From NCBI GenBank assembly GCA_015499985.1, contig JAAAUF010000209.1, forward strand, positions 6,535 through 49,616: a DNA stretch of 43,082 nucleotides, in the 5' to 3' direction. Each line of letters opens with the position of its first letter. Positions within the stretch are counted from its first letter, which is position 1. The notes below the pieces were generated by a model. That model saw only the letters and a program-made list of their open reading frames with translations. It was not told where the DNA came from and made no database searches. Position numbers and translations under genes: made by a program. The DNA is from Haplosporangium gracile. Lineage: Eukaryota > Mortierellomycota > Mortierellomycetes > Mortierellales > Mortierellaceae. Below, in pieces: positions 1 through 10,399 of this stretch.

Positions 1-464
1 GAGACAAGGTAAGATACGCCACCCTCTTGGTTGCTATTTGTTTGTCCTTGTTCTTTTTGTTGTCCTTGTCGGACCCTTTACTTTGTTCCACAACCGAAGA
101 ACAAGTATTCCTTCTTAAAATCCCCTCCTTGCTCCTTCTTTTAGTTTTTTCTATTCTTCTCCTTCCTTCTCCTTTTCCTTTTCTTTTCTTTTCTTTTCCT
201 ATCCTTTCCTTTTCCTTTCAACCCACTTTTCCTCCCTTTCTTCTATCCTCACCAATACCACCCTCACTCCTCCCTCTTTCCTTTTCTCTCTTTCTTCTCT
301 TTTGCATTCACACTCTTACTCTGGCATACACCCTCATTCCCTCCTTCCTAGCATACCCTCTTTCTCACATTTTTGACATTCAGCCCTTCCCCCATTCCAT
401 CCTCCGGCTGGTCTGATCAACTTCCTGATCACCCAAACACAAACAAAGAAGAACTAAAAATATA
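1..464 (+). promoter_or_regulatory. Pyrimidine-rich region upstream of the chitin synthase
   Basis: The stretch is dominated by C and T tracts (clearest at 130-300) and becomes A-rich just before the ATG at 465 (context AATATAATG). Such CT blocks are common in fungal promoters and 5' leaders. The one open frame across it starts at a TTG, encodes low-complexity Leu/Phe/Pro/Ser, and is not credible as a gene. I see no clear TATA box. The transcription start cannot be placed from sequence alone. Confidence 0.5.
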
Positions 465-3400
465 ATGCTGTCTACGCAGGATTTGGTCGCACTGGCCAGG
501 CACGACAACAAGAACGATGAGCCCCCAACTCAAGAATCCATCTTCAACGTCCTCTCCAGGCGCCACCAGCTCGGCCTTCCTTACACTCGCGCCGGGACAT
601 CGACTATCCTGGTCATGAACCCCAACCAGCCCCTGAACATCTATACCGAAGCCAACGGCCAGCTTTACATTGACTACCACTCCGCTAATAATAATAACAA
701 CAATAGCAAGCTCACCTCCCCAACCTCCCCAACCGCCACCAACACCCCTCTCGAGCCTCATATCTTTGAGCTCGCAAGTACCATGTATTACCACATGCGC
801 CGGACAGAGCTCGACCAAGGAGTCGTCCTCAGGTATATACCATATGCAACAAACCACCTGCCCTGCCTTTACCCTGCCCCAGGCCCTTTTTTTTTATGCG
901 CCCGTCTTTGCTCTGAATGAGGTGTCCTTTTGTTACGCAGCTTGATCCGTTGAGGAGACAATGTTTGCTTCGGCACGCCAACATGAGAAAAAAAGAGGAG
1001 ATAATGTGTATGTATTTCGTTCTTTGTTGTTGCTTTGACAACGCTGTACCCTGTGGACATCCGTCCCCTATCACCTTTTTTTTTCTTTTTATTCACCTTC
1101 TCCCTTCGCCCACATCCCCAACCTGTCCCTGACTATCGCCTTCACTTTGACTTTGACCTTCTTCAACTTCAATCTATCTTTATCTCCACCAATGCTCCTT
1201 CCCCCTCTTCCTTCTCTAATGACCCATCCGCCCCTCCCCTACTCTCCACTCGACCATTTTTCTTAACGCCTTCCTTCCCTTGTACACACCTCTTTTTTCT
1301 TTGTCTGACCGACTGCCCTATCTGATATCTGTTCTCTGTTCGATTGCCCATCTCCTCTTTCTCCCTTGAACATGATGATTGAACCACTCAATAATATCTG
1401 CTCCATAAACTGACGGTTGCGTGAACGAGAGAGAGCAACTTGCATAGGTGAACCACATCAAACAACCTTAACGTTTAATGTGTGTTCCTCTACTCCCCTC
1501 TTCCCTCTTCCTGCTGTTTTGTTTCATCGTTTCATATACACTGGCCGGTGTATCTTATTTTCTTCTTTTTTCAATGTTGACGTTGTTTGATTCGCGGCAT
1601 TGTTTCCAACTTTAAATGAAATGAATGAACCATCTCCAGAAGTAATTGAGCGCCAATCCGCCCCTGAGACGGGAACAAGAGTCCGATCTGGGTCCTCATC
1701 TCACCTCCGCCTCTTTCTTTTTTTTTCTTTTAGTGGTCTTACGGGTTCCGGCAAGACGACCTCCCAACGCCATCTTGTTCATCAGCTGATCCGCCTCGCC
1801 ACCAAGGCTGGTCATGACTCCAAGATCGCCACCCAGATCAGAGCCTCCGCCGACGTCCTCGAAGCCTTCGGCAGCTGTCCCTCCGACCACGGCCCCAATG
1901 GATCATCACACTCCCTCTACCTCGAACTCCAATACAAGACCCGGGGACGCCTCTTTGGCGCAAAGCTCCTTCCCTTTATGCTGAACCAGGAGAAGGTCAC
2001 CAACGCGCAGAGCCATCTCGGATCATACCAGGTCTTTTACTCAATGATTAAGAATGCCTCGAACGAGGACCGGAGGCGACTTCGACTCGGCAACAACATC
2101 ATGGAATTCCCTTACCTGCCTTACCACCCACACATGGAACGCTTGGACAGCCATCGGGATCTCACACCAGCTCTCTCGGCCTTGGGTTTTAAATCCAAAT
2201 CGATTTCGCAGATCTGGGAACTTTTGGCAGCTATTTTGCACTTGGGCAGGATTGACTTTGTGGACTCAACCCAGGATCCGACGTTGATGGCGACTATCCC
2301 CAGACAGAGGCACATCTTTGACCTGGTTGCAGATCTTCTCGGAGTTGAAGAAGGTAAACAATACGGCATGAATGAATAACAAAAAAAGCAAAGCGAATAG
2401 GCTATGTCTAACCCATCTCGCTAACTTTTTTTTTTTGCTTCCATGGCTATTTTTCTCCACATCAATATACAACTACCCACACAAACAGACGCACTACAGC
2501 AGGCATTGTCGTATAAGCGCAAGATGATTTCAGGAGACATGTGTACAGTCATCTTAGACTCGGCATCGGCCAAGGGGCAGTGCGACAGTCTTGCTCGCGG
2601 CTTGTACAGCCTCTTGTTCACCTACATGGTCGAAGCCATGAACAAGCAGATGTGCAGGAGACAGGAGGAACAGGTCTCGTTCATCGGTATCCTCGACATG
2701 CCCGGATTCGATAGCCATTCGCCCACTGGATTTGAAAACTTTTGCACCAACTTTTGCAACGAGGCGCTTCAGGGATTCGTGCACCAAAAGCTCTTTAATG
2801 AGGATGCACAGGCGATGGTAGCGGATGGTCTTCAGATCGCTGAGCCTCTTTTGAATGAGCGCAACCAGGCAGCTGTCGATCTTCTCTGTGGACTGGACAC
2901 TTTGACTGATGCTTCTCCTCGCGGAATGGTTCGCTTCCTTCACGATTCGACTTTGAAGGCCAGCAAGCACTCTGGCGATGCCGAGTCGAGCTCGATGCTC
3001 CCAGGAATGAACCGCACTTTCCAGGCCAATACCTCGTTTATCCACGGAACGACTTATGCCTCATCCTTTGGTATTCGTCACTATGCCGGTGATGTCCACT
3101 ACAACCTCGAGAACTTTTATGTCAAGAACCAAGACATTCTCTCGCCCGATTTCATTTCTCTTTTCCAGAGCTCGAGTAGCCCCTTCATGCTCCAGCTCCT
3201 GGAGTCCAACCCTGCCTTGGTGATGGAGAGCCACCCCCGTTCCAAAGAGACTATTGTTAAGGCGCAGCTGTCAACGATTCCTCTTCGTCAGCCCAGTATG
3301 CGCAGAGGCAAGCAGACCCAGTTCCAGGCCAGGAGAAAGGGCAAGACTCCTAATGCTGTCTCGACCGTCATCAAGCAGCTGCACTCGACTCTTCGCGACA

Positions 3401-6400
3401 TTTGCACCTCTTTGGATGGGTCTCAGCTTTATCAGATTATCCATTTGCGTCCCAATAATAGGATGGCCGATGGTCTTTTGGAGTGCGATCCCGTCTTGAT
3501 TCGCTCGCAGATCGAGTCCTACCAATTGGGTGCCCTCATTCAGTCCAAACTCCGTGCAGAGTACTGCGTCTCCTTTGATCACGCTTCTTTCCTGCAGAGA
3601 TACAGAGTCTTATTTGAACGTCGCGGAGTTACTTTTGACCGCTCTGGCTCGAACATGGATCAGTGCAATGCTGCGGCCCAGGCTCTTGGATGGGAAGTCC
3701 CCAAAGACGGTGCCATCGGACGGGAGTATGTCTGGATTTCTTTCGCGGCTTGGAAGGCTCTTGAGGATGGCTGCATGAATATTGAGAAGGTAGAGGGCAA
3801 AGGACTGGCCTTTGAGGCGGATGCCGATGAGCAGCGGGAGTTTTCGAACTTTATTTCGCCTGGCGCAATTTCTCAGCGGCCTAGTCCTTCGGCCATGGCC
3901 ATCGATACCCAGTCTCCTTACCGACCCCGCGCGGAGTCGGATGCTTCAGCCAACTCGGAGAGCTACCCTACCGCTGAGTCTGCAGGGTTCTTGTCAGGCA
4001 GCCAAATCAAGTTCCAGCACCGTGTCCAAGAACCCGAGTCGCCCGTGTCTGAGAACAGGACTATCGGCACCCCTGGCACAGAGAGCAACAGGTAAATAAT
4101 TTCATTACCTTTTAATTTTGCTTTACTTCTTTTTCCTGCCAAAGGCATTTGCAACAAGTAAAACTAACCATGGTTGTTAAATGACCTATATAGACAATTA
4201 ATTTTCCAGAACTACGACAAGGGCAGCGCCGAGGTCAAGCGCAAGCCTACTTTGGCATTGAACAGAACTAAGGCCGATGAGTCCATCCAGCCTCCCAAGG
4301 CCAAGACCAAGACCCGTCGTGCTTGGGTTGCCTTTGTATGGATGAACACTTGGTGGATCCCTTCGTTCACGCTGTCTCTGTGCGGTCGCATGAAGCGTCC
4401 CGATGTCCAGATGGCCTGGCGTGAGAAGGTGACGCTCTGCTTGATCGTCTTTTGGCTGTCTGCGATGGTCATTTTTTTCATCATCGGCCTCCCCAAGGTC
4501 ATCTGCCCGACCTTCAACGAGATGTACACTCCCGAGTCGATCAGCTTCCACACCGAACCCACTGATTTATGGGTGTCGATCCGTGGTATTGTCTACGACA
4601 TCTCCAAGTTTGCCAGGAACGACCACTCTGGATTGAACGCTGCAACTTATCCTTCGCCTTATTCGTATGTGAGCGAAAGCGGCGGTAAGGATCTGACCTC
4701 CGAGTTCCCTGTCGACTTGCGCTGGGCTTGTCCCGGCTTGGTGACGGATCCCATCATCATCCTCCCCGTGGAACCTTACCAGCAACAACATATGCCTACT
4801 CACGGACCCTCGCTTCGCAATCTTCAAAACTTTCCTTGGTATCAGTCATCAACCTGGTACGCCGACACTGCCGTACCAAAACTAGCGCCAATGAAGAAGG
4901 GTATGGTTGCCATTCCTCCCAACATCTTTGGAAACCAGTCGGGACCCTACGTCTGGGCCAAGATCGACAATAAGATTTACGACCTGACCGTGTACATCGC
5001 AAACACCGGCGGAAGCTTCATCAAGGATCCCTCCTTCAAGCCTTTTATTAGTACGGAGGTCGTTGAGCTCTTCCAGAACAACTATGGCACGGATATCACC
5101 AAGGCCTTCAAGAAGCTGGACAAGCAGGTTCAAACGGACACATTGACGTGCCTCAACAACGCCTTTTATGTTGGTGTTCTGGATGAGCGCGACTCGGCCA
5201 AGTGTCAGTTTGGAAACTGGATTCTGCTCGGAGCGTCGGTTCTGATGGGAGGAGTTGTCCTGATCAAGTTCTTGGCCGCCCTGCAGCTGACGTCGAAGCG
5301 TGAGCCCATTAACTATGACAAGTTTGTCATTTGCCAGGTCCCCTGTTATACCGAGGGCGAGGAGTCGCTTCAGAAGACGCTTCGATCCTTGGCTGCACTG
5401 GAATACGACGACAAGCGCAAGCTGCTACTGGTTATTGCCGATGGAATGATTGTTGGATCCGGGAACGAGCTGCCTACACCCAAGATTGTGCTGGATGTCC
5501 TTGGATGGCAACCCACCGAGGGTGTTGAGGTTGAGCCTGTTACTTACAAGGCGTTGGGTATCGGAGGACAGCAATTGAATTGCTGCAAGGTCTACTCGGG
5601 TCTGTACGAATTTGAAGGCCACATGGTTCCTTACCTGGTTGTTGCTAAGGTCGGCATGCCCAATGAGACCTCTAAGCCTGGAAACCGCGGCAAGCGTGAT
5701 TCTCAGCTAATCCTGATGAACTTTTTGAACAGTATTCATACTGGCAAAAAGATGTGCCCCCTCGAGCTCGAGATGTACCACCACATGAAGAACATCATTG
5801 GCGTTCACCCCAATCTCTACGAGGTAAGCCTCTTTCTATTTGTAAAGCTGCATTGCACCGAAATGATGCTATATGGAGTGCTAATTATTATTACTCTGTT
5901 TTTTTGAATGGCAATAGTACATTTTGCAAGTCGATGCTGACACGGAAGTAATGCCCGACTCCTTGAACCGCCTTGTTGCCTGCATGGTTGCCGATTCCAA
6001 GGTCATTGGTCTTTGTGGAGAGACAATGGTTGCCAACGAGGACCGCTCCTTCACGACTATGATCCAGGTCTACGAATACTACATCTCTCACCATCTCGCC
6101 AAATCGTTCGAGTCTCTCTTTGGAAGTGTCACCTGTCTGCCCGGTTGTTTCTCCATGTACCGTATCCTGACTGTTGGTGGCAAACCCTTGATCGTCGCCA
6201 ACAACATCCTGAGAGACTATAGCCACAATGACGTCGACACCCTCCACAAGCGCAACTTGCTCTCCCTCGGAGAGGATCGCTACCTCACTACGCTAATGAT
6301 GAAGTACTTCCCAGCCTACAAGCTCAAGTTCACGCCCGATGCCACCTGCAAGACCGTCGCGCCCGACAAGTGGCGAGTTCTACTGTCACAGCGTCGTCGT

Positions 6401-7984
6401 TGGATCAACTCGACGATTCACAATCTGGGAGAACTCATGGTCCTGTCAGAGCTCTGTGGATTCTGCTGTTTTTCGATGCGGTTCATTGTCTTGATCGATC
6501 TTCTGGGAACCTTGATCCTCCCCGCCTCGTTTGTCTACCTTGTCTACTTGATCATTATTGTCGCCACCAATGCCTCGCCTCTGCCCGTTGTTGCCGTCGC
6601 CATGTTGGCCGCCGTTTATGGTCTCCAGGCTCTGATCTTTATCCTCAAGGGAGCCTGGCAACATATCGGATGGATGATTATTTATATCATTGCCATGCCT
6701 TTCTTCTCGGTCTTTATCCCCCTGTACTCGTTCTGGCACTTTGACGATTTCTCATGGGGTAACACCCGTCAGGTCGTTGGTGCGGACGGAAAGAAGACCG
6801 TCATGGTTGCTGAAGCCCAGACCCGATTCGATCCCAACTCGATCCCGCTCAAGAGTCTCGAGGCGTTCGAGGCTGAGAGGATGATGCAGTTGGAGGGAAG
6901 TGGATACTATAACCCTCACCATGAAGGGTCTGTCATTGCCAGCAGCTATCAGGATGATCATGGATCGGTTGTTATGCCCCCCTCGCGCTACGACCACTCT
7001 GGAATGTTGGGCGGTGGCTTGCAGTCGAACCAGTACAGCAAGTTGGATTCTTACTATGGACGGTCCCCTTCGCCATACTACGACAACGACGGCGCCAAGA
7101 GTGTGATTTCTGGAATGGGTGGCGAGGACGTTGCCCATGACTATTACCGCGACTCGAATGCCATCAATCTGAACCAGGCTGGAAGACACTCTAGAGTCCC
7201 CTCTCAGATCCCTACTGGATACATCCCTGGCTCGGCTGGTGGTCGCCCCCGCTCCGCTTCGCCTTCACCCGGGCAGTTGTATAGTGAGCAGATGCAGCAA
7301 CAACAACAACAACAGACGGGAGGAGGACCATTTGTCGACCCTCAGGGAATGTTGATGCCCAACAACAGCAACCTTGTGCAGAACACTGGACCACGTGGCT
7401 CGATGATGTCTGTCAGGTCGGCCGGCGACATGATTGAGATGAACCAGTTTGGAAACCCTGTCGGACTCGGCTTGGCCCCCATCGGCATGGGCACCCCAGT
7501 GATGAGCTCCGCCGCCTTGGGCATGATCCCCATGGCGGGCTCACCTCTCCAGCAGCACCAGATGTTATTCCAGGACCCCCAACAACAACAGCAGTTCATG
7601 TCGATGTCTGGGTCCGCCTTGCCAACAATGGCCATGGGCTCACCTCTGATGAGCGTCAACCAGCTCCAGCTTATGCAGCAGCAGGGGTCTCCCATTCCGT
7701 CAACCATCCACTCGCCTCAACTAATGTCCAACACCTCGCTCGGTTCCCTCCCCGGAGCTGGAGCCGGTGGCCCATCGGACGAGGAGCTTGTAATCAAGAT
7801 TCAGGAACTGTTGACGGGTGTGGATCTGATGACAGTGACCAAGAAGAAGATCCGTCAGCAGTTGGAACAGGTCTTTAGAATCGACTTCACGCCAAGGAGA
7901 GACTTTATTAGTCGCGCGATTGATGCCGAGTTGCAGCGACAAAATCAAGGGCGTCCCCAGCAGGATGCTCCTCCTCCTTTGTAA
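465..7984 (+). CDS. Chitin synthase with myosin-like motor head (class V/VII type)
   Basis: Membrane glycosyltransferase that polymerises UDP-GlcNAc into cell-wall chitin. Five exons restore one frame: 465-832, 1734-2353, 2489-4091, 4194-5823, 5918-7984 (6288 bases, 2095 residues). Order: myosin-like head with P-loop GLTGSGKT (about 124-131), switch-I-like NGSSH (178-182) and switch-II-like DMPGFD (399-404); membrane segment about 943-965; cytochrome-b5-like segments near 983-1010 and 1112; membrane segment about 1204-1227; catalytic core with VDADT (1412-1416), EDR (1526-1528) and QRRRW (1565-1569); further membrane helices about 1586-1680 followed by SWGNTR; a Q/S/G-rich linker; DEK_C-like tail about 2028-2082. 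The head is known to link such enzymes to actin-based delivery to growing tips. Oddities: intron 1 is 901 bases and interrupts the codon just before the P-loop; switch I has His where myosins have Arg, and switch II ends in Asp rather than Glu. Class is not resolved between V and VII. Confidence 0.93.
833..1733 (+). other. Long intron 1 of the chitin synthase gene
   Basis: Donor AG|GTATAT and acceptor TTTTAG|TGGT join VVL to S-GLTGSGKT in phase 2, restoring a P-loop context typical of myosin heads. At 901 bases it is about nine times longer than the other introns of this gene (135, 102 and 94 bases). The interior is CT-rich with no convincing coding frame. A tiny extra exon inside cannot be excluded. 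Confidence 0.75.
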
Positions 7985-8100
7985 TCTATACACATTTTTC
8001 TATATTAGACATATATAAAATTCGCGCGCTTTTTTTCTGTACTATAAATAACCCCTTCTATGGTCTTGTAAATGCTTTCTTGTGTTCACCCTACCGAGTG
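7985..8100 (+). terminator. 3' region of the chitin synthase gene
   Basis: After the TAA at 7982-7984 the sequence is AT-rich (CATATATAAAA near 8010, then TACTATAAATAA), as expected for fungal cleavage and polyadenylation. The converging defensin-like transcript ends just beyond it, so the two genes are tail to tail. Confidence 0.4.
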
Positions 8101-8102
8101 CT

Positions 8103-8108
8103 TTTATT
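8103..8108 (-). terminator. AATAAA poly(A) signal for the minus-strand defensin-like locus
   Basis: Read on the minus strand the sequence is CTAATAAAAG, about 115 bases after the TAA that ends the six-cysteine frame. With the TATA box at 8588-8597 it frames a transcription unit of about 460 bases. Confidence 0.5.
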
Positions 8109-8221
8109 AGAAAAAAAGGCACGACTTGTAACGGCAAGGCTCGTTCAGGGGGAAGAGACCTGAGAGAGATGGGATAGGGGAGTAAGTAACTGACTCGTGC
8201 TGTTTGTGGGAAATTCCAGCT

Positions 8222-8440
8222 TTAATAAAGGTTGCATTCACACTTGAACCAGAGCAAGCCACCACACAACCCATTCTTAAACCCGGACCGTCTGCAGTTT
8301 TTGCCGCAGTCGTCTGGCCAGAACGAACATCCGAACTAGGCGGCGATGGGTGTTGCCAGGATAGTGATTGCCAGTAGGGCAATAGCCGTGATGAGGAAGA
8401 AGGTTTTTGTTTTGGAGGGCAAGGAAAGCTTTGATGCGAT
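8222..8440 (-). pseudogene. Defensin-like (CS-alpha-beta) secreted peptide, start lost and internal stop
   Basis: One minus-strand frame carries a textbook signal peptide (basic KTK, then a hydrophobic run FFLITAIALLAITIL, then ATPIAA), a TAG at 8338-8336, and at once a 37-residue peptide starting FGCSFW and ending KCECNLY before TAA. Its cysteines follow C-x6-C-x3-C-x9-C-x7-C-x-C, the spacing of fungal and invertebrate defensins, with Gly residues flanking C4 as in that family. Such peptides are secreted antimicrobials. No in-frame ATG lies downstream of the TATA box; an ATC (8440-8438) sits where a start would fit, in a CCGCC context. The simplest reading is two point changes in a young pseudogene. 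Alternatives are TAG readthrough with non-AUG initiation, or a weak GTGCAA...CCTAG intron that would remove the signal peptide and join an upstream ATG (8516) in frame. Family assignment rests on spacing only. Confidence 0.7.
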
Positions 8441-8587
8441 GGCGGCGGTGGGGTTGCACGCGTTGTGCGTGTGTATGTCTCTTTGTTTCAGGCGTGTAAT
8501 GGAAGAAAGCGAGCATATGATTGAAGACAGAGAAGTACGAAGGGAATGTGAGCTGTTGTGGGGAAAGGAGGGAAGTAGATAATGAGT

Positions 8588-8597
8588 CCTTTTATAC
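8588..8597 (-). promoter_or_regulatory. TATA box of the defensin-like locus
   Basis: Minus-strand GTATAAAAGG lies about 150 bases upstream of the signal-peptide codons. A start about 30 bases downstream would give a leader rich in C, T and A with a first ATG at 8516, out of frame with the signal peptide. Confidence 0.55.
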
Positions 8598-8599
8598 AC

Positions 8600-10080
8600 G
8601 CGAGCACAAAAAAAAACAAGGTTGAAAGGACCTCCAGGCTCTTGGATGAATAAAAGAGGTGACAAAGTATGGAAGAAATTATCTGAATCGATCGACATGT
8701 GTGATGAAAAAAGGTATTAGACAAGAAAAGAAAAGAACCGGCGTTGAGCTCTTCTAGAAATACTCAACAGAGTGAGAGGAGATGTAGGCAGACAATTGCG
8801 GAGAGGGAGTGGCAACGGGCAAAAGTCAAAAGGCGATGACCATTTTGAAGAGGGTCATGTTTTTCTGATATTGCTCTAACCGTTATATTTTTTTCTCTGT
8901 AGCTATTCACTAGTCGCTACCTCCCTCCCTCGTCTCTTTCTCTTCTGTACTTTATGTTTTGATTTGAATTCCATTAAGTGGGGGTGTATCAATGTTGACC
9001 CTTCAAACATATTGGATTTCTATGCTGGCAAACTATCTCGCTTTTTTTTGTTGTTGTTGTTGTTTTGCTGTTGTTGTTGTTTTGCTGTTGTTGTTGGAAA
9101 TGCGCACCCAAAAGCCAGGGTCTAAGACTTGGCTGATCAATTCGCGAAATGGCTCGTCAAAATATGGGGCGAAGTTCTTCTTTCAAAAGTAATCGCTTAC
9201 TGATGAGACATATCAAATCTTTCGCGTTATTGTTATTCATCACTTCAGGGTACAAGCTCGATTCGCCTTGAAAGGTCAATCGGGGAAGAAGAGGCTGCTT
9301 GGAAAAACAGATTTGCAAACTACACACAAAGTTCTCACTCTCTTTCCACGTCGATAGATTGACTGCTCAGTGCGCCAAAAGAATGTGGCACTGTAGACAG
9401 AGGTGAGGATATATCACTACAGCTTGCTTTTGTCTTTTAAAAAAAGAAACAAACCTCGCGTGTGGTACGATACTTTGTGCCTTCCAAGGCGACATCAAGA
9501 TATGCATTTTTTTCCCCCATTCATATTTACTTTTGTAGTCTTATTTACTCTACCCGTTTCTTTCTCTCCCTTACTTCTTTTATGCCTCCTTTGTGTTTGT
9601 CGTTGAGTTGAGGAATGAAAGGTCTAGATCCTGTATCCCCTTACATTCTGCACTTTCACGCAATCTGGGCAAAAGAAGCTTTGCCATATCCTCCTCTCAC
9701 TTGATGTGACTCATGTGCTTAAAAGCAGGAATCATGAACACCTATCTCTTTTGTAAGGGTGTGTGCGTTCGTGCATTGAGATCCTATTGGAGGGAGATGC
9801 TGCAAGTTTTTGTTTTTTTGGTTACAAGAAGTTATGAACACAATACAACATGGACGAAACATGACATTGAGCACGGTTGAACCAAGGAACAACTTTTCGA
9901 TCAATTGTATTGATAAAGAAAATAAAAAAGGGCGACTGTAACCAGTGGAACTCGGAGTATGGCAGGAAGAAAGATGGAGGGCGTGAAAGAGGGTATAGAC
10001 GATGGTGCCTCTTCTTTCTATTGAAGATACTAGAAAGGATTGCACTCACATTTCATGCGAGGCCTGTCCTGTTTTGATAA
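8600..10080. other. Intergenic region without a supported gene
   Basis: About 1.5 kb of AT-rich DNA with poly-T and poly-A runs and one GTT microsatellite (9042-9097). The short open frames on either strand are low in complexity, mostly lack ATG starts and show no recognisable motif. I found no tRNA-like cloverleaf or other RNA gene by eye. Confidence 0.5.
9042..9097. repeat. GTT triplet microsatellite
   Basis: A T run is followed by TTG/GTT triplets in three blocks broken by TTTTGC. The same triplet type recurs at 22001-22066 and 30320-30350, so it is a common simple repeat in this genome. Confidence 0.8.
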
Positions 10081-10089
10081 AGTGGGTTG

Positions 10090-10190
10090 TGCTGCAAAGC
10101 CTCGTGAGTGTCCCTGTATCGCAGTGTTCGGCGAGGAAGGCAATGAGTTGAGGTGTGCGATGAACCTTGCTTCCGCGGAGTACACGGAAA
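10090..10190 (-). pseudogene. 5' remnant of an F-box/LRR-type gene
   Basis: On the minus strand one frame reads VHRTPQLIAFLAEHCDTG followed by TLTRLCSTTHF, matching the family pattern of a TPEL/LL helix, a DxxTL turn and a second helix. The same block is found, altered, at 12527-12612 and at the start of the decayed gene at 16145. The upstream TCCGCGGAAGCAAGG lines up with TCCGCGGAGGCAATG of the 12.5 kb copy, so a start ATG may have become AGG here. Nothing recognisable follows after about 35 codons, so it is a truncated relic. Confidence 0.5.
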
Positions 10191-10214
10191 AAAAAAAAAA
10201 AAAAAAAAAAAAAA
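10188..10214. repeat. A27 homopolymer
   Basis: Twenty-seven consecutive A residues lie between the minus-strand relic and the leader of the F-box gene at 10400. Its true length is uncertain because long homopolymers are error-prone. Confidence 0.9.
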
Positions 10215-10399
10215 GATAAATGTGACTGGTCTAGACCTTGCACCTTAGGACCACCTCTCAATTTCTCAATTTGCTTGTCAATGCTTGTCGCTTTGATAAA
10301 AAAGAGACGGTAAAAAAGTGATTTTTTCCTCTTTTCCTCTTTTTTGCCTTCCTCTTCACCGCCAACCCTACCTTCCCCAAATCCTCCTTTCATCTCACC

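Noticed and set aside
27..416. Open frame of 129 codons before the chitin synthase
   Set aside because: It starts at TTG and encodes only Leu/Phe/Pro/Ser from a CT-rich promoter tract.
8277..8516. 79-codon minus-strand ORF from the first ATG after the TATA box
   Set aside because: It reads the signal-peptide region in the wrong frame and gives a His/Arg-rich product with no recognisable features.
8992..9192. ORF with poly-Cys and poly-Val/Leu runs
   Set aside because: It is a translation of the GTT microsatellite.
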